Origin: Nephromyces sp. MM_2019
Lineage: Eukaryota > Apicomplexa > Aconoidasida > Nephromycida
DNA: 64,000 bases
Direction of reading: 5' to 3'
NCBI GenBank assembly: GCA_015657535.1
Contig: JADHZB010001663.1
Coordinates: forward strand, 1 to 64,000
The position numbers were made by a program, and so were the translations under genes. Below are positions 48,748 to 62,000 of the stretch, piece after piece; within the stretch, counting starts at the first letter, position 1; each line of letters starts with the position of its first letter. The notes under the pieces were generated by a model that worked only from the letters and a program-made list of their open reading frames with translations, did no database searches and had not been told where the DNA came from.

Positions 48748-51700
48748 TTAAGCCGCTGCAGCCTCCGCTCCTCTACTTTCCTTGCGTTTCCTCACCGCAA
48801 AATTATGTACACGCGCGATGTTAACTTCCGCGATGGTTATCTGTACTCTGAGCCATTCTAGGTCTTTGTTCTAAAGCAATGATAGCACAGCCGTGAGTTA
48901 ATTAGAAATTGAAGCTAGTAGGTCGGAAAATTCAGGGACGACCGCATTCCCAGGAACCAACCACAATGCAACAAGTTCATGGAAAACACATAAAACCATT
49001 TTTACGCAAGTAAGTGCAAAAAAAAGAAAATTCACCCTAAAACAAATATAACACGGGAGCAGGCGCAAAACCTTCATTAAAGGGCTGAAAAATCTTTACA
49101 AAATACCAAGAACGCAAGCCTGCGCGCTAATTTTCATGTCCAAAGATACTTAGCGAGGCGATATATAGGCTGCACAATGAGAGGCACACAATTATAGCAG
49201 AGAACTATGAGCAACGCATACTGCCAACTGTACATGCGTTTAAAAGGTGAAATGACACATATGTATACGCAAAATGAAACAATATTGACAACTGGGCCAT
49301 GACGACTACCCATTACAATTTTGATGTAAGTATTACTCAGAAAAAGAATCTCGGGATCCATGGGACGCAACCACAGCCTGCCATACACCAAAATCTACAT
49401 TTAAGATAAACTTACAACGCTCTCGATAGTATCTTCGGCAATCTTCAGATTCTTCTCCAAAATATCATCTGCTTCGTCTAGCGTGTACTCCAGCATTGTA
49501 TTGGACTGTTTAACACATAATCGCCGGAAAAATAAAAAACATACACCCCACGTTCACGGGAGCTGTTGAAGGAGTTGCAGCGATGTTACATGGAGCGGCA
49601 GAGCTGCTTTCTCTGGTCAACAGCATAGTTTCACAGATATGCTTTTTACCAACGCAACTGTGCAGAAAGGGACCCAAATATCTAGCCTCTCATAAGAGAC
49701 CCATTAACCTTTTTAAAAGAAAAATAAAGGTAGTACTGTGTCCAGCACACTACGTATCAAGTACAGTAATTTCCGCTTAACTCTGTTTGCTATGAAAAAC
49801 AAAATCTTAACCTCATCCAGGCCTTATTTACACATACTTATCGCCCATTTATTGCTTAGGTGAACAGGCTGCTTGCGTACTCTCCATTCCCTAAATAGAG
49901 CCTTGTACATGCCGTGCTACAACCCTCCCTAAAGACTCGCTCAGAGGAATTCTTACGTAAATCCTTAAGAAAAAGAATCAGAAAAACCTCTTCCATTCAA
50001 AACTCATGAAATACACTCAAATTAAGGTAATTGAATCAACTTTGATTGCTCGATCAATCGTAAACGCCTATTCAACCCTTCCTATAGCTTATAAGCAAAA
50101 ATTACCTTTCTAAAACTTCAATTTGCTTGAACCAATCGATTTAAAACCTTACCACTCAAACATTTTCACAAAAACTAGACTTACCCCTAGCCACAGACAA
50201 ACCCTATCCGTAGAAGGTATGGAAGCTTTCGCATATATGATATCCGCTAAGTTAAAATGGGTCTCAAACGGTTCACCCTAAAGGAAGAAACAAGTGGATG
50301 CAAAAGTAAACTTATTAAGCAAGAGATTACGCGCGTTTCTAAGCGTTAAACAATTTAGCAGTATACGTGAATTGATAAAACTTTTTATTAATTTTCTACA
50401 TGCCAAGAACGCTGAAAAATCAAAAGCAAAATAAAGTTTTTAATGTCTTCAAGGATTGAGTTGTCTTGTACGCATGGTTGGAAAATAGCGCTGCACATAC
50501 AATGATTGAAATGAAATCTTTTTATTTATGTGTCCATATGTTTTAGCGCTCTTTGTTTACGTGAGTAGGGACGAGTGTATTCCTGCGTCGTTCGTGAGAA
50601 TATCTCGTGTTATCAGTAGGTTTAAATGTCCACACAAGATGCACGTGCGCGCATATGCACCCTACTGAATTGAGCCTATGAGTAATCCTGTATACCGCAG
50701 ATGGCCGTATAGACGATTAGAGGAAATCTATACCAAACTTTTATTGTTCAATAAAATTTTTATAAAAATAGACTGCAATGTGCGTGCGTGAAGGCGTGTA
50801 CTTAGGCATATATACGTAGGTGTGTATACGCTTAGCCACTTAACCTCGCGAAATAGCATGCACAAGTGCACGCACAAAGACTCACAGTATACCTTCTTTT
50901 CTTTGAGGAACTTCACTACTTGTAACGCATCTCTGATGTCTGGGATTTTGCTCCTAGGTGATGCCAACTGAGCCTTGAGGCTACGGTCCATATAGTTGTA
51001 TTTCCTATAAATAATGGCACTTAGTATAACCTATAGCAGCTGCTCATAAGAGCCCAACATCACAGACGAAGAAGAAATACCAAGATGTTGCAACTGGAAA
51101 CGGGATAAAAATAGAATCTTCAATGTAACGCACCAAATTGAACATAAAACCCCAAGTAGAAGGGAAAAACCCCATTAAGATTTAATGAGAAACTCCTATA
51201 GCTAGATCAAAGGAAAGAAGCGCCTAAAAGATAAGGATTTTTGAACAAGAATACACGTACTAAACGTAGAAAGTGAAATTCACCCAGTAAGGGCAGAAGT
51301 CTTGAAAAAACTACAAATTTATAAGAAACATATCGCGGGATTGCACTAAAAAGGTAAGCTAACCAATATCCCAAGGCTAAAATGCTATTTAAAAAAAACC
51401 TTTGCACGCACACGCATCAGAACGAAAAAAATACATACACGCACATACTCAGCATGTGTCTCATTGGCTACAATTTCATACAACACTAGAGCAAGATAAC
51501 AATATAATAAGGCGAAATTTACATACTCTTTATCCATAGAAACAGGTATAAAAAAAAGCAAAACAAACAATACTATATCCGCATGTGTGTTCTTACATCA
51601 ACAGTTCCCTCAACTTGTCCTCTACTGAAACTGGTTCCCGAGTACCAACGAAATCCTCGACATTTTCCTACAAAAAGTAAGGCTCAGTTGAAAGGAGTGT

Positions 51701-52160
51701 GCAAAAAAAAGGTAAGCTTGTTGAGGTATAGCAGCTACACACAGCAACCAAGGCAGGGCCAGCGAATAACACACATACGACGGCAAATTTACAAGCCCTT
51801 CATAACTGCTTGAACACCATACAGTTCAAATGGACATTAAAAATAAGACTGTTAAATAGAAGAAGGCTATATCATATGTCCAATATACCATGTATGAGAA
51901 GCTGAGCTAATAGGTCAATAAAGTCAAGCCTATAAAATATTTTTCCCCCCAAACAAGATATAGTATGAGCAGCCAAGTTTCAAATAACTTCAAAAAATTG
52001 TAGCAAAATACCACCAAGCTTCCATTGATATACACACAAGCGCGAGCCCCGATATCTGAAAGTTCACACTTAAACATACAAGCATGCGAGCACTTACGAT
52101 AAATCGACAAGCGGGAATATTTCTAGGTGTTTTCTGCGAGGTATCGAGCAAGTCATCCAT
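48748..52160 (-). CDS. PFDN3: Prefoldin subunit 3 (VBP1 homologue)
   Basis: This is an alpha-type subunit of the hexameric prefoldin co-chaperone, which hands nascent actin and tubulin to the CCT chaperonin. Six minus-strand exons, 52098-52160, 51597-51667, 50893-51004, 50185-50277, 49416-49505 and 48748-48870, join in phase to 183 residues. Diagnostic segments are TPRNIPACRFIENVEDFV, MKYNYMDRSLKAQL, KIPDIRDALQVVKFL, ETHFNLADIIYAKASIPSTD, VCLWLGSNTMLEYTLDEADD and LEWLRVQITIAEVNIARVHN. They show the two coiled-coil arms around the beta-hairpin region. The tail is basic, then alanine-rich. The start ATG is in frame with 17 open codons upstream back to a possible acceptor at 52211, so one more 5' exon is possible. 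Animal homologues have a comparable N-terminus. Confidence 0.95.
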
Positions 52161-53426
52161 GATTTCTCCGTATACAGATGGCAACCCAGAAGTATACTTC
52201 CAGGGTTTCACTAGGCGAAGAAGAGGGAAGATGCACTAATTTTTAAGCATAGATTACAAGCAAATCTTAAAATATGCGAGGAAAGGAAAACTTCAATTAT
52301 AGCACAAGAGAAGTTGCATAATGTAAATTCGCATTCGAGACCTCCAGATAACTCTCAGGGAACCTGCATCGATTAGCATAAAAAAAATGGAGGTAATATA
52401 AGGAGAGTGGCCGCTCAGTGTATTGCGCACAAAAACCTATGCGTCTACGGCTATTTCAAAAGTACATTTTTTGAGTTATGCTTTCTGATTAGCTTTTCAA
52501 ATTACAGATAAAGCGAAAAGACTTACCCAAAGTCTGCGCAATTTTCAAACAAATACCACAAAAGTTACCAACAGCATCCTCAGCTCAATAGCTGCATAAA
52601 ACTACAATGGCTTATTCGCTACAAGCTTCATGGTTCGATGGAAGCCTCAAAATTTCGTGCAAAGTATATAAATTTTTAGCAGCACACACGCATTAACGAA
52701 GGAGGCAATGTGCACATGTCATTGGATGCCTATGACATGTGACGAGGAATATTTTGCGTTGCAAAGTTGGCTAAGAAACCCCAGCAAACGCAATATCAAC
52801 AAAAAAAGCCTGCATACAAACACAAACAAGCCTGAAGCTTAGCAGCTCCTCCGAGATACTCGTTCCACCTCTCTACGGACACCAAACTAAACAAGATTAC
52901 GATGATCCACGGTTAAAATTTAATAAAAAAAGGAGGAGTGCGCAAAAACTCAAACTACGCTTATAACGCCATTTTTCTACAAACTCATGAACAAAAAAAA
53001 ATTGCGCATAAAAAAAAAAAGATGAACATGTAGGTCCCCCACTTGAGCACGTGCCCACCCGATATATTTACCATAGTGTAAATATATTGACTAATTGCAG
53101 ACGATACCATGAGAAATTAGCAATTTACAAGGCTGCGCATTTCTTGACTGATTTCGTCCTTCCCGATACCATTGTCTTCACATATACCACCAACTCATAT
53201 TACACTTTTTCGCGTTGAAACTGAAACAACTCAGCGGACAACTGCGAAGCAAGTATTTGAGAGTGTATACGCCCGGCTTATTGCAGTTAAAAAGGTGTGG
53301 AAAATAGCATGGAGTTATCGGCATATTCGACTATTGCATGGTGACTGTTTTGTCATTAGGTCGAAGCACACTTTCCAGGTGCAGCTCCACGTGGGCAAAG
53401 CTAGAAAAGTCACGCCAGGAAGTCAC

Positions 53427-53567
53427 GTTGGGAAGTTACATTGGGGTCAGGCACACTTGGGGGTTACGTTGGGGTCAGGCACACTTGGGGGTTACGTTGG
53501 GGTCAGGCACACTTGGGGGTTACGTTGGGGTCAGGCACACTTGGAAGTTACATTGGGGTCATCATAC
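53427..53567 (+). repeat. 28-bp minisatellite, four perfect-period units plus partials
   Basis: The unit TTGGGGTCAGGCACACTTGG + GGGTTACG starts at 53441, 53469, 53497, 53525 and 53553. The inner copies are nearly identical, and the outer ones carry GGAAGTTACA in place of GGGGGTTACG. The flanks (CACGTTGGGAAG..., GGGTCATCATACTTTG) are decayed units. Because 28 is not a multiple of three and no phase contains a stop, translation cycles through three frames. This explains the apparent 211-residue open frame over it. Confidence 0.93.
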
Positions 53568-55275
53568 TTTGAAAAGTCGTGCTGGGAAGGCACTGCTGAA
53601 ACGCGTTGCTGCTCCCCATTCCTGCGATTTGGGTGCCACCAAGGAAGAGCGAAGTATATCAGCGCCAAAGTCTCAGCAATTCCAATAATAAACGGCAGAG
53701 AAGGCGGCTCAATAGACCTGGGTAAGCGCATGCTGATGACATCTGGCTTCAAAGTGCAGCTCTACCACTTGGGGGGCTCTTTGTTGAAACATACGATCAA
53801 CCTGTAATGCGGTCGTCCTGGAGTACAGTGAAGTGAAGGTAAACTCATCACATTTCATGCTTTAAAATATATCATCTCTTCGCACTACCTTGAAATAACA
53901 TACGAATACTTAGTTGTCAATATTTACAGCTTCCGCAATAGGGTGTTACGCCCCTCCATGTGTTTTTAAGCTTACGTAACACGAAGGACTGGTACTAGAA
54001 TATCGAAATTTGTAAATGACACTGTGAACCTATATTTTCCTGAACTTTTGTAATTAATTATAACGGATCTTGCTTCCATGGAAAATGAAAAAATGTAACA
54101 CAAACGGCCAAAAAACGGTGATGACAAACTGCAATTATTTAAAATGGGGCAATGATTCCTTGTAGCGGGCTATAATCAAGTCTCATAATCTGCAGGGGTT
54201 TTGTGAGCATTTCATTAGGAGATGAACCATAAAAGAGGAAGATACTAAAGGGAAAGCGATATTGAATTTTGGTATATAATGGTGAAATAAATCGAGAAAT
54301 AAAGAGAAAATTAGGCAAAGCATAAGCTATATTGCATATTGGTGATGGCATTGAAATTGCTTTATGCTACTCCGCACGAAGCGATAATCCGAACCTTATC
54401 CGTGCGATAACGTAGAGACTCATTGATGGTTTTGAGCACCATAAAAATAAAGCAATATTCAGAATACACCTTAGAGTGCTCGTACTAAATAACGGAAAAA
54501 GTTGCTGAATGTTTTACTTGTGTTGCTGCAAGCTCTAGGAAGTGCAGAAAAGGCATAGAGTAGCCAGTATCGCGTAGACTGCTAATTACTTAATGTGAGC
54601 ATCAGCAGTAGAAAATCAAAAACTGGAATGAGCATTTTTAATCTTGAACGGCTTTTACATCTCAATAACATGTAACTGAGCAGCTAGATGAAGTTTCAAT
54701 TTATATATATTAAGCTGCAATTGACGTTTTACTGCGGAGGAAACATAGTATAAAAGTGTAAAGCCTTAAATGGCCAGTTCCAAATATGCGAGGAATTTTT
54801 AAGAGGCACTAAAGAAACGATGGGCGTTTAGTATAGCTCTTCCTCTAGACCATAGGGTATATAGTGACAGTAAAAAGTTATATACTTCATTGAATAAGAC
54901 AATCTCGATAATTTAAAGCGCACTAAGTTGCAAACTGATGTTAAAGGTGCTTTTTAACAGACATGTGCCAGCTGTGACCCCATTCAGCGAGACAAACGCA
55001 AGTATTTCCAAAATTTGATATTTTCTAAGCCTTTTTAACTTCTTTGAATAGCCAGCTGTAGGGGTAGGTGTGCGCTGTTTACTGAATGCGCAGAAAGAGT
55101 GAGCCCTGAATATGGGCACTATCGTAGAGTGGAGACCATTATTAGCTGCTCAGTGTATGGTACTACTAATGAAGAGAATTGGTGAGACAGCTAACGCTAC
55201 CACATGCAGTCTTATTAGTGAAAGAAAGTATGTTGTAGAGTTAGAGGCGCGTATGTTGTAGTGGAAATTTTTCAG

Positions 55276-55521
55276 GGACTTGCATGTCTGCTACCAGAGT
55301 GTAGGATTAGCTCTAATTATAACTATAGTTTATGCTCTCCAAAGCACTTAAACACCGAAATCTCGGCTGTAATAGTTCGTGTCGAGCTTGCTACGAATAT
55401 TCCTATCACTTGGCTACTTCAACGTACACCTTGGGATATTTATACAGGCTCAGTCAGTTGCCCATGGAATGATGTTTTAGCCGATTTGCGAGATTTACGC
55501 TGTTTTACAGGAATATCAAAG
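55276..55521 (+). other. Isolated exon-like open segment
   Basis: 82 codons are open between a pyrimidine-rich TTTTTCAG and a GTAGCA. The translation (GLACLLPECRISSNYNY..., then EISAVIVRVELATNIPITWL, then WNDVLADLRDLRCF) has normal protein composition, unlike the surrounding low-complexity frames. I found no in-phase partner exon and no family. The reading runs on past the donor to a stop at 55636-55638. Confidence 0.22.
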
Positions 55522-56054
55522 GTAGCACTCCCCCCGCTACAGCCGCGATTTGGCTCATCTCTCCGAGCAGGTTGTATATTTTTCACAACGATGAGCAACA
55601 ACGACTGTTTCATAAAAACTTACGTTTGCGTGTCGTAGACTTACATAAAAATGGATATTTCAGAACATTATAGATTTACTACGAAGATGACTGCTGTAAG
55701 AGGCACTCTCGAGGTTTTCTGCATATTAACGCGTGGTACTATCATTAAAATGCTTAGACAGTGATGCACACTCATGCCCTAAACACTCGGAAAATATTTT
55801 GCGGTATTCTGCTAACCGCAAATACATTTGCTTGTTATATATGAATAGATGATGCACCCTCGATAAAAGTCCCACGATAAGCACATGGATGGCACGCATA
55901 TATATACTTTAGATAGCCTGTACATAAGCAGCAGCGCAAGCGAGGTGCAATTACTAGCTAAAAGTGGCTGAGAATCGTGCACCAAGAAATGAGAACCGCG
56001 GCATCTCCAAGCTAAAATAGCATGCTTCCTAAAATACCGACAATACGATAACAA

Positions 56055-59000
56055 TTAAATGTGTTTTGAGAGTTCGGGAAACCTAGTGTTTAAGGCTTCA
56101 AGTGAAGGCATGCTGGACAGCCTCCCAACATGCTCGAGAAAGGACTCATCCTTGGAAGAAGCAGAATTAACTTTTTTTAACCTTTGTGGCGACCTTGTGC
56201 TGTACCCTCGCTCAAATCCCTTATTCATGCTTAACTCTTTTCCACTATCACATAATCTGATGAAGGGACCTCCATGTAGGTGCGAGGAGCGGAATGCCAA
56301 TGCGTCGGGACCACTAGAGGCTGAAAGAAGACTTTCCTCTACTGGACGAAATCCCCAACCCCCAGAAATTTTATTAAAATATATATCGCGGTCAGCTGGT
56401 GGAGGAGGGAGTTGGGAAGGGCTCCTCGAGACAGGTAATGAAGTGAGCCCCAATGTAGAGTTGCGTAAAGATGGGAGAGTAAATGAAGAGTTGGGGAGAG
56501 GTAATGTCATGCTGCCTGTGGTAGAGCCATACGCGTTGAGGTTCGAGGCTTCTGCGTGTTGTGTAGTAAATATTGAAGATGATACTGCCGAAAAGTCATC
56601 TTCTGAATTGGCTGTGAAAGTAGGCCCAACATACCGAGGATCACGCAATCCATAGTCAAAGTTGTTCCCTTTTGCTTTACTGGCCACCAAAGAGTTTCCT
56701 GGCGTTAGGGATGGTTGAAAAAGGCTCTTGTTTGGCTTAAGTTCCGCTCCTGATGAGCTTAGACAGCATGAGTCAAGGTTAGTAGGGTTGGAGAGCCTTC
56801 TCAACGAGTAGAAGCCTTTATTTACGCTAGGACCTAGATTAGATTGCGATGGGTTATTTTCCTCAAAGCGGTTATCAGCGCGGTAAGATGAGTTCACGTT
56901 ACGAGAAATTTCCTTGCTGCTGGAATAGTTGGACAGGTTTTGGTGAGGGTTGCTAGGTACCTGCGTAAGCGGAGATTTATCAGAGTGTAAAGGCATGGGA
57001 TAGTCCGTTCTCTGAGATAAAAATCCATCTTTTTTTTGCTCTTGTTCGCTTTTCTGCAACTGTGGAATATCTGCATGAATACCTGTGACTCTTCTAAACC
57101 CCCCTGGAGGTAGTTCATTCTTTGTATCACTATGTTCAGATGAAGGAATATTCGATTTACTGATTGGGTCGGCAAATTCTTCATGTTCCCAAGAGTGTGA
57201 AAGAGGGAGGATAAGCTCATTAATAGCATTTCCCCCTGATCCTGGGTGTACTGCAGCTCCAGCGCCCGCAAAACCCTGGAGATTGGCTAAACGATGGTTT
57301 TGGTGCAAGTAGACCGATTCATTAGGAGGCTTTGTCAACCTGCAGGGAAGCAAAAAAGTTTTTGAGGATGTATCTTTAATTGTATAGTTGCAAAGGGTAC
57401 CCGGAGCCCAGCTTCTGGAATACTTATTAGTAGAAAGCTCTGATAAATTTGCTTCATTTACGACAAGGTAGGCTCTTCGAGCAACGGGTCTACAAACCAA
57501 TCTTCCCGAGCTTAAAGCGGTGACTTAATACCTATGTTTGATATGAAACGCTTATAAGAATAATCATCGCAAATCTTCCTAGCTTACTTGTTACAGACAG
57601 ATTGGCCACTGTTTAAGACTTCCATCTCCTTCATACGCAATTCAGATAAAAAACTTTTCTTTGCGGAATTAGTTTCATTGCTGCCTGTGCTTCCTGCTGC
57701 ATACGTATTTTCTAGTTCATTAGACTCGGCAAAGCTGCATGGATGACGGCTGGATCCTCCAATGTTGTGGATAGCAGCTTTAGACCCCCCTGCATACTTT
57801 AAATTTCCTCCAGCTCCCAATGCACGAGGAGCAGGTGGAGTAGCAGAGACGCCGTTAACGCATAAATCCATCCCATCCCCGCTCCTCACTGCTGCCTGCC
57901 CGATTGGAATCTTCATATGCAGTTCATTTGACCGAAAACTTGTAGACGTATCTCCACCAACTCCTCCGGCTGGTGCCACTATCCGTGATTTGGAGTAGCC
58001 TTCATTCAAATGATCTACCTCAAACTGGCCGTAGGGGGTTGAACAACTAGGAAATAGTCTTGGAGGGGCAGATAACATGTTTCCCGCCCTGCCAGCTTCC
58101 CCAACCCCAGCTATGCCAAGCTCCGGAAGAGCAGAAAAACCCACAGTTGAAGAATGGGTGAGATAATGGGGGGAGGCAGGAAAGTTCAAACCTTTTTCAG
58201 GATAAGCTAGGCATGAGGAATGATCGAAGTTGTAAGCTGGAGCGGAGAAATTAGCGCTTTCATAGTCTGGGGTGGTAGAGAAATGCTCTCCTCGCAAATT
58301 TTCCTGCGTGCACCCAGCATATATGTGCGTTAAGTTTACACGAGGAAAGGTACTGCAAGGGGTTTCATATTTTCGTATTGTCTGCATAAGGAATTTGAAG
58401 TTAAAGTGACTACTTAAGAGGACTTTAAAAGGCAGTAGTAGTTTTGGTTTAAGAGCATCTAAGCGGGTAGGACTGCTGAGAGGCGTGTACGCAAGTATAT
58501 TTATACCCAAAAAGATGCCATCTAGTGAAAAATAGCAGTATACACACAAGAAGACGAAAGATAGCTCAAATATTCAATCCGAGGTGCCATAGCCCAATCG
58601 CTCATAAACGCATCGGACCATGCTAACGCACACAGCTGCACAAAGCCAAAATTGCAAGCTCATTCGAAAGCGCATACGCCTGCATACCTCAATTATCATG
58701 CTCACTTCATATTATTGCTGCACACAAACCTTTTTCTTTGCGGCAGTGCCTTCGATATTCGTAAGGAATTTCGTTAGTGTGTCTACTGCATCTTCCCTAT
58801 GAGAGTCTCTTACGCAATATCTCTCCAAGACCTTGTCCTCTAGCGGTGACCCCTTCTGTGATTACAAGTTGCAGTGGAAGTAAATGCAACTGACGTGTGC
58901 CACATGTGTGTAGATTACCTATGCATAAACTCTGCTAGCTATCTATAATAATACTAAGAAAAAAATCCTTTGGAACCACTTTAATCTTCATGTATGGTGC

Positions 59001-62000
59001 CACAGGATGCAAAAACCGTATCCGTAGCTTGGGAGAAGTTTGGTGCACGTTAGTATTTTGTACTGAATTTCAAAAAGAGATTTTCGTGCAGTTGACGTAC
59101 TCACACCTGCACTGAATGCCTGCAACATACCCCTTAGTTGTGGGGTACGCACGCACACACACTTTCGCAGAATCTTATATGCGCATGCCCCCGCAGAAAT
59201 ATACATCGGCTCGTACATTGCCATAAAAATAGTCTAAAATATACCCACGCAAACCCTTACTTTCTCAAGGAATTCTCCAGTATTCTGAGATAATTGGCAG
59301 CTTCCTTTTGTGACTAGTTCTTTCGTGGGCTGAAGAGTAGATGATTCTTGCAGAAGCTCCTTTTCTATGCGCCCGCAGTATTGACGATGCTTTTCCCTCA
59401 GTCTGCTATTTTCCTGGGATAGGTCCTTCAGTCTCTCGAGCATGTTTTTATGCTCCTGTTTCCAGTAGTCAATTTCGTGGACCAGCCTGAGGTTCTCACC
59501 CTTTGCTGCCTGAAGATGAAGGTATAGAAAAAAAGCAAGAGGAGTGGCATCTTGAGCATTTTAGAGTATGCAAACCGGCGTTTGATTATGCGAGCACTAT
59601 AGTCGCTGCAAGCTTACGCAAAATTATCAACCTGTGAGTGATGAGTTTATTCTACGAGCATGCAAGGATATAATAGCTGCCACCCCTGGTAACATGATTA
59701 CAAGTCAGGTAAGGTAACAGCATGCGCTTAAGATGTGTGTAAAGATGGCATCTTCAAGTGAGCTTATATTTTGGCCATGCGTTTGCGCATATAAGTGGGC
59801 ATGCGTGGATACACGCACACAGGAGACTCTCATTTACGGATGTAAGAAGGGGAGTTGAAGCAGATTTATTCTCCACTGTATTTTAACCACTAGAAAGTAG
59901 CGACCTGATTTTTCACTTCTTCTCTGCCTCTGGAATACATTTGAAGTGACCGTACACACACACGCAAGCCAGGGGTCGTGCTGGCGCTCATCATTAACCT
60001 TGTACTATTGCCAGTCCAAAAAAAGCCACAAAGAATCGCAAGCATATATACCGTCGCCTGCGCTACCTCTGAATAGAAAACTATCATAAATAAGAGCTAG
60101 TCTTGCACACCTTAAGCTCAGAAATCTCGGTATACTGAGTTTTTATGGTATTATTGAACTTTGCCAGCATTGAAATATTTTCCTGCTTGCTTTTCTCCAA
60201 TTGAATAGCTAGATATTCGGCTTCTTTACGGGAATTACCGTACTGTGTCTACAAATATATGAGTTGTAAGTAAAGAAAAAAATTAACAAAGCGCTTGCAA
60301 TGAAGTGGAGGAAATTCGTGAAGTTTTGTGTGTGCTTTCACTTTTTAGCGTCTAGTTTTCATCAAATCACTTACACGGATATATTTACTTCAGAGCACAC
60401 AGGCTTGAATGCAGCAGCCCAGCTCTGTATTTTTTTACGAAAAGCAACAAACAATGAAGATAAAAAACGCCTTTTTTTAGTACACAAGATAGTCTGGACA
60501 GCTAATAAATCCAAGCACATGCTCTTACAAAATACCAGCAAAAAGGAGAAAAAGACCATCCAAGCTAATGACAAAAATAAAAAATTTTAGCAAAAAATGC
60601 AATTTTCTTCCCTTTTTCGAATTGATAGAATTTTGATAGAAATTAATAGCCTTTTTGACAAAATGCCTTAAATGAAGAAAACGGGCCACTAGTAACATTG
60701 AGGCTATAGGCCTTGACTGCACACATCCTATTCAATTAAGCAGTTATTTGATCTTTAATGAAAAAGACACAGCAGCTGTTAACTGAAGAAAAAAAGCCTA
60801 AACAGTATCCTTTTTCTTTTGTTTCTTAATTTATATCGGGTGTATGCGAGTACTGTTATGCGAAATTTCTGTCAGTACTCCAGTTAACGTGTAACATAAA
60901 AAATTAGTAATTGAACAAGGAATTTATCTGCAGAAATACAACGAGCTTTAGGAAGAAAAGCAGAGGGGATCTCTTTGAGAAACAAACGATTAGATATATA
61001 CAGCAAAACCAAATTGCAGCCTACGTATAAAAAGCAGTGATAAAAAAAAATTCAATTTTGTGTGAAAAAGCATGTGCAATGATAGCAGATTATAAAGAAA
61101 GACAAATTTTCAAAGGATGCCATTTTTTACCTCCAAGTTATGAACCTCCACTACCATATCGTTTTGCAAGAGCAGGTTTTTTTCTGCCTCAGCTTCATAT
61201 TTCTTTTTCATATTATAGAGCTCGTATTGAAGTCTCTCCAGGTTTTCATATTGTGGAGGAGAAGATGCTGACTTTTTGGGTGAATTTTGACGGGAGGAGG
61301 AATTCTTTGGGGGAGAATCAGCCTGGGAAATTAATATAGCGTAGGGAAGAAACAAACTCTATCTTGTCAAAATATAAAAAAATTTTGCCCACAATTTAAC
61401 TACTCTGAAGTTTATTTATTAATTTTTTCACTACCCTCTCTTCTTTATTTTTCGTGATTTTAATTTCCTTTATTTTTTGCTGCTTTTGTTTTCATTAGTT
61501 TCGTTGTTCAGTTGCTTTTTTCATTTTTTTACTATTTTTGCTAGTGCTCTTTCTCTCTTGTTTAGCCTCATTATTTTTTTACTTGTCCTCTTGTCTCACT
61601 TTTTCTTAATTGGTTTCTGCGTGATCTGCAACCGTTTACACTTTTTACTCATAAAAAAATTAGTTATTGTCTTCCTCTTTGGTTTTACGTGTACCCCTCT
61701 CTTTAAAGGATTGGACAGCATATCAAATGCTTTACATATTTTGATTTTATTTAGATTAATGTAAAAAAGTATCTTCTATCGGTAAGATAAACTATAGAAA
61801 AATAATCTAGATATCCAGATACATCTTTTAAAAATACGCACATGCGCAGCAGCAGGCATACGCCATAAAAGCATTCTTTTCAACAAAAGAAATCTTTATC
61901 ATGTGGTTATCAAGCCAACAGCTTTTATACGGAATAGTAACCATGTGCCATTCGTCTGAGAAGTCCTTAAGCTACAATTTTTACAGTTGTTTGTGATATA

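Larger units (their letters stand above)
52161..56054. other. 3.9-kb intergenic region with a minisatellite and one exon-like segment
   Basis: This contains the prefoldin promoter on the left and the 3' flank of the coiled-coil gene on the right. It is AT-rich overall. The longest open frame, 53172-53807 plus, is carried by a 28-bp minisatellite and is probably not a gene. A second segment, 55276-55521 plus, has a TTTTTCAG acceptor, 82 open codons and a GTAGCA donor, but no recognisable protein family. Confidence 0.5.

Noticed and set aside
52360..52385. GATTAGCAT string as a U6 snRNA core
   Set aside because: The essential ACAGAG box and flanking U6 sequence are absent.
53172..53807. 211-codon plus-strand frame as a gene
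   Set aside because: Most of its middle is the 28-bp minisatellite, which has no stop in any phase. The flanks show no motif.
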